46,926 nt of DNA, taken from Bacteroidales bacterium. GTDB lineage: Bacteria > Bacteroidota > Bacteroidia > Bacteroidales > UBA932. Location of the stretch: contig JAFYLU010000044.1 of NCBI GenBank assembly GCA_017550025.1, positions 1-46,926 on the forward strand, given 5' to 3'. Positions 42,093 through 46,926 of the stretch are shown piece by piece (the stretch's first letter is position 1; every line of letters begins with the position of its first letter). The notes under the pieces were generated by a model. That model did no database searches, was not told the origin of the DNA, and was given only the letters and a program-made list of their open reading frames with translations. The translations under genes and the position numbers were made by a program.

Positions 42093-42560
42093 ATGAACAT
42101 AGCAGACATCATTGATGCCATCGGCGGCGAAATAGTTGCACGCGGATGTTTCATTGTTGACATCTCAGTCAGCAAAGATAACGATATTGTCTTAACAATC
42201 GAATCGGAAAATGGAAAAATTGAGCTTGACGACTGTGTTTCGCTCAGCAGATACTTCGAAACGAAGTTTGACAGAGAGAAGGAGGACTACTCGCTTACGG
42301 TAAGTTCTGCCGGACTCGACCAGCCTTTCAAGGTGTACAGGCAGTATCTCAAGGCAATCGGAACGAAGGTAGAAGTATCTCTCAAGGGGGGAAAGAAGAT
42401 GGTTGCTGTACTGGAAGCAGCCGACGAGGAGAGCATAACCTTGAAGTACTCCGTAAAGGAAGCTGTCGAGGGCAAGAAGAAAAAGGAGCTTGTGGAGCAT
42501 AATGACCGCTTCACCATGGATCAGGTCAATGCAGTGAGACCGTTCATCGAATTCTCCTGA
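42093..42560 (+). CDS. rimP: Ribosome maturation factor RimP
   Basis: 155 residues from the ATG at 42093 (MNIADIIDAIGGEIVARGCFIVDI). The N-terminal alpha/beta domain with LDDCVSLSRYFETKFDREKEDYSLTVSSAGLDQPFK is the RimP signature, followed by a small SH3-like C-terminal domain. It assists 30S assembly. A longer in-frame reading from 41868 would cover the promoter and lpxD and is rejected. It is the first gene of the rimP-nusA-infB operon. Confidence 0.93.
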   Translation: MNIADIIDAIGGEIVARGCFIVDISVSKDNDIVLTIESENGKIELDDCVSLSRYFETKFDREKEDYSLTVSSAGLDQPFKVYRQYLKAIGTKVEVSLKGGKKMVAVLEAADEESITLKYSVKEAVEGKKKKELVEHNDRFTMDQVNAVRPFIEFS

Positions 42561-42598
42561 TTGCATTAACGAAGAATAATCAACAAAACATAAATATA

Positions 42599-43846
42599 AT
42601 GGAAAAGATTGAACTTAAAGACGCATTTGCAGAGTTCAAGAACCAGAAGAACATCGACAGGCCCACTATGATGGGTGTGCTCGAGGATGTGTTCAGGACT
42701 CAGATCACAAAGACCTACGGATCGGCAGACAACTTTGACATCATCATCAACATCGACAAGGGAGACTGCGAGATCTACTGGAACAGGGAAGTTGTGGAGG
42801 AGGTTGAAGACCCTAACACACAGATCGCGATCGAGGATCTCGAGGATGACGACTACGAACTCGGCGAGACTTTCGCAAAGAAGATCGAGCTCAAGGACTT
42901 CGGTCGCCGCGGTATCCTCAACATCCGCCAGAACCTCCAGGGACGCATCATGGACATCGAGAAGGCCAACCTCTACAACAAGTATGTGAAGAAGATCGGC
43001 GAGATCTTCACAGGAGAGGTTTACCAGACATGGGCAAAGGAAGTCCTCATTCTTGACGAGGACGGCAATGAGCTCCGTCTTCCTAAATCAGAGCAGATCC
43101 CTGGCGAACACTTCAAGAAGAACGACACCGTACGCGCAATCATCAAGAGCGTGGAGATGAAGAACAACACAACTCCATACATCGTTCTTTCACGTACTAC
43201 ACCTGACTTCCTCGAGAAGCTCTTCGAGCACGAGGTACCTGAAATTCTCGACGGCCTCATCACTGTCAAGAAGGTTGTCCGCATCCCGGGTGAGCGTGCA
43301 AAGGTTGCCGTAGAGTCTTATGACGAAAGAATCGACCCTATCGGAGCATGTATCGGTGTAAAGGGTGCCCGTATCATCGGTATCGTACGCGAGCTCCGCA
43401 ACGAGAACATCGACGTTCTCCAGTGGACAAACAACACACAGCTCCTCATCCAGAGAGCCCTCAATCCTGCAAAGATCTCATCCATCATCCTCGGAGGAGA
43501 AGAAGACAAGATCAAGGTATACATGCTTCCTGACGAAGTCAAGAAGGGTATCGGTAAGGGCGGCTGCAACATCAAGCTTGCAGGTATGCTCGTAGGAAAG
43601 GAAATCGAGGTATGGAGGGAGCTTCCGAAGGAAGATCTTGAGGATGAGGAAGATGTACTTCTCGGAGAGTTCGATGACGTTATCGACGCATGGATCATCG
43701 AAAGACTTCAGAGCATCGGCTGTGACACTGCAAAGAGTGTTCTTGCGCTTTCTGCAGCAGATATCGCCAAGAGGGCTGACCTTGAGGACGAGACCGTAGA
43801 GGAGATCATCAGCATTCTCCGTGCGGAATTTGAAGATGAAGAGTAA
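42599..43846 (+). CDS. nusA: Transcription termination/antitermination factor NusA
   Basis: 415 residues. The N-terminal RNA-polymerase-binding domain (about 1-130) is followed by an S1 domain (GEIFTGEVYQTWAKEVLIL) and KH1 and KH2 (VKGARIIGIVRELRNENIDVLQW; GKGGCNIKLAGMLVGKEIEVWRE). The C-terminal ~55 residues look like a helix-hairpin-helix repeat (IIERLQSIGCDTAKSVLALSAADIAKRADLEDETVEEI). NusA slows polymerase and promotes pausing and hairpin termination, which makes the terminator-like hairpin in its own leader notable. Confidence 0.96.
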   Translation: MEKIELKDAFAEFKNQKNIDRPTMMGVLEDVFRTQITKTYGSADNFDIIINIDKGDCEIYWNREVVEEVEDPNTQIAIEDLEDDDYELGETFAKKIELKDFGRRGILNIRQNLQGRIMDIEKANLYNKYVKKIGEIFTGEVYQTWAKEVLILDEDGNELRLPKSEQIPGEHFKKNDTVRAIIKSVEMKNNTTPYIVLSRTTPDFLEKLFEHEVPEILDGLITVKKVVRIPGERAKVAVESYDERIDPIGACIGVKGARIIGIVRELRNENIDVLQWTNNTQLLIQRALNPAKISSIILGGEEDKIKVYMLPDEVKKGIGKGGCNIKLAGMLVGKEIEVWRELPKEDLEDEEDVLLGEFDDVIDAWIIERLQSIGCDTAKSVLALSAADIAKRADLEDETVEEIISILRAEFEDEE

Positions 43847-43868
43847 AAATAAATAAAGGGGTAATATA

Positions 43869-46727
43869 ATGGCAGAAATCAGATTAAGTAAACTTACAAA
43901 GCAATTCAGCATCGGACTTGCCAGACTCGTTGATTTCCTCAACGAGAAGGGAGCCAATGTGGAGATGAATCCGAACGCAAAGGTTTCGGATGAGTTCCTC
44001 CCGGCCATCGAGGCGAAGTTCGGTGAAGACCTTAAACTTAAGAAGGACTCGGAAAAGGTTACGATCAAGCTCAAGGAGATAATTGAGATGGGATCGAAGA
44101 AGAAGCCGAGCCAGGAAGAGGAAGAGGCACCGGAAAGAGAAGTTGTCATAAAGAGCAACGTGCTCAACACAGAGCTTCCGAAGCCTCAGCAGCCGGTGGA
44201 AGAGAAGCCGGCCGTACAGGAGCCAGAGCCAGTAAAGGCAGAACCGGCAAAGGAAGAGCCGGCTCCGGTTCAGAACGAGGGAGGACTGAAGATCATAGAC
44301 AAGATCGACCTCTCACAGTTTGACAAGAAGACTTCGGCAAAGGAGGAGAAACCGGCAGAAGCACCAGCAGTTGCAGAGCCACAGACCGCCCAGACCCCAG
44401 CGGAAGAGCCTGCAAAGCCTGTAGAGCCGGAGACTCCTGCAGTTCAGGTGAAGGAAGAACCGAAGGCAGAAGAAAAGCAGCAGCCTCGTGAAGTGAAGAT
44501 CGAGGTGGAGCGTCTCGCAGGCCCGAAGGTAGTTGACAAGATCGACCTCTCGCAGTTCGACAAGAAGAAAAAGAAGAAGAGAGAGAGAATCGGCAAGGAA
44601 GGCGGAAGCCAGAAGGTCGATGTAACAAAGGTCGAGGCTGACAACAAGGTGAAGAAGGACAAGAACAATAACAAGGGAGGCCAGAACCAGCAGAACAACG
44701 GACAGAAGCAGCAGCGTCCTAACAACGACCAGCAGCAGGGCAAGAACGCAAAGAAGAACCGTCGCGACCGTGGCGGTGACAAGTTCAAGCCTATGACAGA
44801 GGCCGAGCAGGAAGAGATGCAGAAGGAGATCCAGAAGCAGATCAAGGAGACATATGCCCGAATGAATGAGAACAAGAAGGGCAACTTCGGAGCAAAGCAC
44901 AGAAAGGAGAAGAGAGAGCTCGCATCGCAGAGAATGCAGGAAGAGATGGAGATGCAGGAGCTCGAACAGAAGGTTCTCAAGGTGACCGAGTTCGTGACTG
45001 TCAACGACCTCGCGACCCTGATGAACAACACTCCTGTAACGAAGGTGATCGGAGCCTGCATGAGCCTCGGTATGATGGTATCTATCAACCAGAGACTTGA
45101 CGCAGAGACTCTCGTCCTCGTTGCTGAAGAGTTCGGATATGAGGTAGAGTTCGTCACTGCCAACCTTACAGATGCCATCGCACAGGGTGAGGGTGAGGAT
45201 ACAGAGGAAGATCTCCTCCCTCGTCCACCGGTCATCACTGTCATGGGACACGTTGACCACGGTAAGACTTCCCTCCTCGACTACATCCGTAAGGCTAACG
45301 TGATTGCCGGTGAGGCCGGAGGTATCACACAGCACATCGGTGCATACAACGTGGAACTTCCTGACGGTCAGAAGATCACATTCCTCGATACACCTGGACA
45401 TGAGGCCTTTACAGCCATGCGTGCCCGTGGTGCAAAGATGACAGACGTTGCCATCATCATCATTGCGGCTGACGACTGCATCATGCCACAGACAGTGGAA
45501 GCAATCAACCACGCACAGGCTGCCGGCGTTCCTATGATCTTTGCTATCAACAAGATAGACAAACCGGGAGCAAATCCGGAAAAGATCCGTGAGCAGCTCT
45601 CGAACATGAACATCCTCGTTGAGGACTGGGGCGGAAAGTACCAGTGCCAGGAGATTTCGGCAAAGCAGGGTATCAACGTAGATCTTCTCCTCGAGAAGGT
45701 TCTCCTTGAGGCTGAAATGCTCGAGCTGAAGGCTAACCCGAACCGCAGGGCAACAGGAGCAGTCATCGAGTCATCACTCGACAAGGGCCGCGGTTATCTC
45801 GCGACAATCCTCGTCCAGAACGGAACAATGAGAGTGGGTGACGTGATGCTTTCAGGATGCTACACAGGACGCGTTAAGGCCATGTTCAACGAGCGTGGAC
45901 AGAAGGTGGAGGCAGCAGGTCCTTCAACACCGGTATCTGTTCTCGGTCTTAACGGAGCCCCTACAGCCGGTGAGACATTCAACATCATGGCAGACGAGAA
46001 GGAGGCAAAGGACATCGCCAACAAGCGCGAGCAGCTCATCCGTATCCAGGGCATCAAGACACAGAAGCATATGACTCTCGAAGAGATCGGCCGCCGTATC
46101 GCGATCGGAAACTTCAAGGAACTCAACGTCATTGTCAAAGGAGATGTGGACGGTTCTATCGAGGCACTTTCAGACTCTATCATCAAGCTCTCTACAGAAG
46201 AGGTACGCGTAAATGTGATCCACAAGGCTGTGGGTGCGATTTCAGAGTCAGATATCCTTCTTGCAGCAGCATCAGATGCCATCATCATCGGTTTCCAGGT
46301 GCGTCCTATGCCATCTGCCCGCAAGCTTGCTGAAAAGGAAGAGATCGAGATCCGACTCTACTCTGTCATCTACGACTGTATCAACGAGCTCAAGAGCGGT
46401 ATCGAGGGTATGCTCGAGCCTGAACAGAAGGAAGTTGTCACAGCTACAGCAGAGGTTCAGGAGACATTCAAGATCTCAAAGGTCGGCACGATTGCAGGAT
46501 GTATCGTACGCGAAGGCAAGCTCCACAGATCTGCAAAGGTGCGCGTGATCCGCGACGGTATCGTGATCTACACCGGAGAGCTCGGCTCACTCAAGAGATT
46601 CAAGGACGATGTCAAGGAAGTGGCTATGGGTCAGGACTGCGGTCTCAACATCCAGGGTTACAACGACATCAAGGTCGGCGACGTGGTCGAGGCATACACA
46701 ATCGAAGAGATCAAGAGGACTCTGTAA
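43869..46727 (+). CDS. infB: Translation initiation factor IF-2
   Basis: 952 residues, the long form typical of Bacteroidetes. An IF2-N-like start ([29 protein letters not shown]) is followed by a long charged linker (about 75-370) with two copies of [11 protein letters not shown] (144-154 and 223-233). The GTPase domain has GHVDHGKT (460-467), DTPGHEAF and NKIDKPGA, then the beta-barrel and fMet-tRNA-binding C2 domains. IF-2 places initiator tRNA on the 30S. It is the last gene of the operon, and a strong terminator follows. Confidence 0.97.
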   Translation: MAEIRLSKLTKQFSIGLARLVDFLNEKGANVEMNPNAKVSDEFLPAIEAKFGEDLKLKKDSEKVTIKLKEIIEMGSKKKPSQEEEEAPEREVVIKSNVLNTELPKPQQPVEEKPAVQEPEPVKAEPAKEEPAPVQNEGGLKIIDKIDLSQFDKKTSAKEEKPAEAPAVAEPQTAQTPAEEPAKPVEPETPAVQVKEEPKAEEKQQPREVKIEVERLAGPKVVDKIDLSQFDKKKKKKRERIGKEGGSQKVDVTKVEADNKVKKDKNNNKGGQNQQNNGQKQQRPNNDQQQGKNAKKNRRDRGGDKFKPMTEAEQEEMQKEIQKQIKETYARMNENKKGNFGAKHRKEKRELASQRMQEEMEMQELEQKVLKVTEFVTVNDLATLMNNTPVTKVIGACMSLGMMVSINQRLDAETLVLVAEEFGYEVEFVTANLTDAIAQGEGEDTEEDLLPRPPVITVMGHVDHGKTSLLDYIRKANVIAGEAGGITQHIGAYNVELPDGQKITFLDTPGHEAFTAMRARGAKMTDVAIIIIAADDCIMPQTVEAINHAQAAGVPMIFAINKIDKPGANPEKIREQLSNMNILVEDWGGKYQCQEISAKQGINVDLLLEKVLLEAEMLELKANPNRRATGAVIESSLDKGRGYLATILVQNGTMRVGDVMLSGCYTGRVKAMFNERGQKVEAAGPSTPVSVLGLNGAPTAGETFNIMADEKEAKDIANKREQLIRIQGIKTQKHMTLEEIGRRIAIGNFKELNVIVKGDVDGSIEALSDSIIKLSTEEVRVNVIHKAVGAISESDILLAAASDAIIIGFQVRPMPSARKLAEKEEIEIRLYSVIYDCINELKSGIEGMLEPEQKEVVTATAEVQETFKISKVGTIAGCIVREGKLHRSAKVRVIRDGIVIYTGELGSLKRFKDDVKEVAMGQDCGLNIQGYNDIKVGDVVEAYTIEEIKRTL

Positions 46728-46744
46728 CAATCACTGACATACAG

Positions 46745-46784
46745 CAAAAAAGGTCTGCAGCTTCAATAGCTGCAGACCTTTTTT
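46745..46784. terminator. Bidirectional intrinsic terminator after infB
   Basis: AGGTCTGCAGCT (46751-46762) pairs perfectly with AGCTGCAGACCT around TCAAT, with an A-run before and a T-run after. It can therefore stop transcription of infB (plus) and of the partial gene on the minus strand. Confidence 0.93.
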
Positions 46785-46808
46785 GTTAGAAAACAAATAT
46801 CCAGAACC

Positions 46809-46926
46809 TTAGTCTCTTGAGTTGCTGCCGGAGAAGTATTCATCCGGAACGTCAATCACATATGGTTCATAATAATTGCCAGAGGCATCCTTGTAAACCA
46901 CATATACCTTGTCAACATCATCTGTA
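46809..46926 (-). CDS. C-terminal end of an unknown protein (runs off the window)
   Basis: An open minus-strand frame ends with TAA at 46811-46809 and gives 38 residues: DKVYVVYKDASGNYYEPYVIDV... ending FSGSNSRD. Neither family nor function can be told from this piece. The shared bidirectional terminator just downstream of the stop supports a real gene end. The upstream part lies outside the window. Confidence 0.55.
   Translation of the reverse strand, partial: TDDVDKVYVVYKDASGNYYEPYVIDVPDEYFSGSNSRD

Noticed and set aside
44313-45512. Long open frame (399 codons) antisense to infB
   Set aside because: It mirrors the biased codons and repeats of infB, has Leu/Val/His-rich nonsense composition and no start context or promoter. 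The infB frame is certain.
1-46926. tRNA, rRNA or CRISPR array
   Set aside because: No cloverleaf with TTCGA arm and CCA-like end, no rRNA segment and no regularly spaced repeats were seen. The only direct repeats are at 14363-14650.

Overview
The window looks like chromosomal DNA of an anaerobic, probably gut-associated member of the Bacteroidales. I base this on the Bacteroidetes promoter signature (TTTG, 18-20 bases, then TAnnTTTG) seen before many genes. Other support comes from typical Bacteroidetes families: a 57-residue histone H1-like protein, DUF3078, an OmpP1/FadL porin, a WbqC-like protein, a TonB-dependent receptor, an archaeal/eukaryotic-type ProRS and an Nfn-type ferredoxin oxidoreductase. 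Genus cannot be fixed from the sequence alone. I see no prophage, insertion sequence, CRISPR array, tRNA or rRNA.

Layout. Bases 1-7.4 kb are on the minus strand: the 5' part of rpsA, a CorA transporter, recR, a BadF/GlcNAc-type kinase, a PnuC-type transporter, an FKBP isomerase, xerD and an M49 peptidase lipoprotein. From 7.5 to 10.5 kb (plus) lie a clostripain-type protease, then rplY-pth and the H1-like gene. At 10.7-14.4 kb a secreted PCMD-like protein faces an M6 metalloprotease that overlaps a small lipoprotein gene. A 326-base gap (14352-14677) holds a structured 100-base direct repeat. After it come tpiA with a second M49-like lipoprotein, and tyrS-rbfA-FtsX permease. From 20.0 to 25.5 kb (minus) there are nfnA-nfnB and a metal-handling group: a Cys-rich membrane protein, a TonB receptor and an HMA protein.

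From 25.56 to 29.46 kb (plus) there is a three-gene set I cannot match to a known system. It encodes a lipoprotein/multi-TM protein with a terminal Cys4 module and two membrane proteins that each carry an RNxxxH motif of the HEPN type. The second of these ends in a possible OmpA-like domain. This is the best candidate for an undescribed system. It is followed by sppA, tilS and a DUF3078 protein, proS, a Trp/Tyr-rich lipoprotein with a FadL-type porin, a WbqC-like gene, the lipid A genes lpxD-lpxC-lpxA (with lpxC lacking the FabZ fusion usual in the phylum), the rimP-nusA-infB operon, and the end of an unknown gene.

Two patterns cut across genes. Terminator-like hairpins lie within a few to about 15 bases of the predicted transcription starts of rpsA, rplY and rimP-nusA-infB, which suggests attenuation of translation-related operons. 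A 21-base palindrome (CCCCGG, 5-base loop, CCGGGG and variants) recurs in gaps between minus-strand genes.
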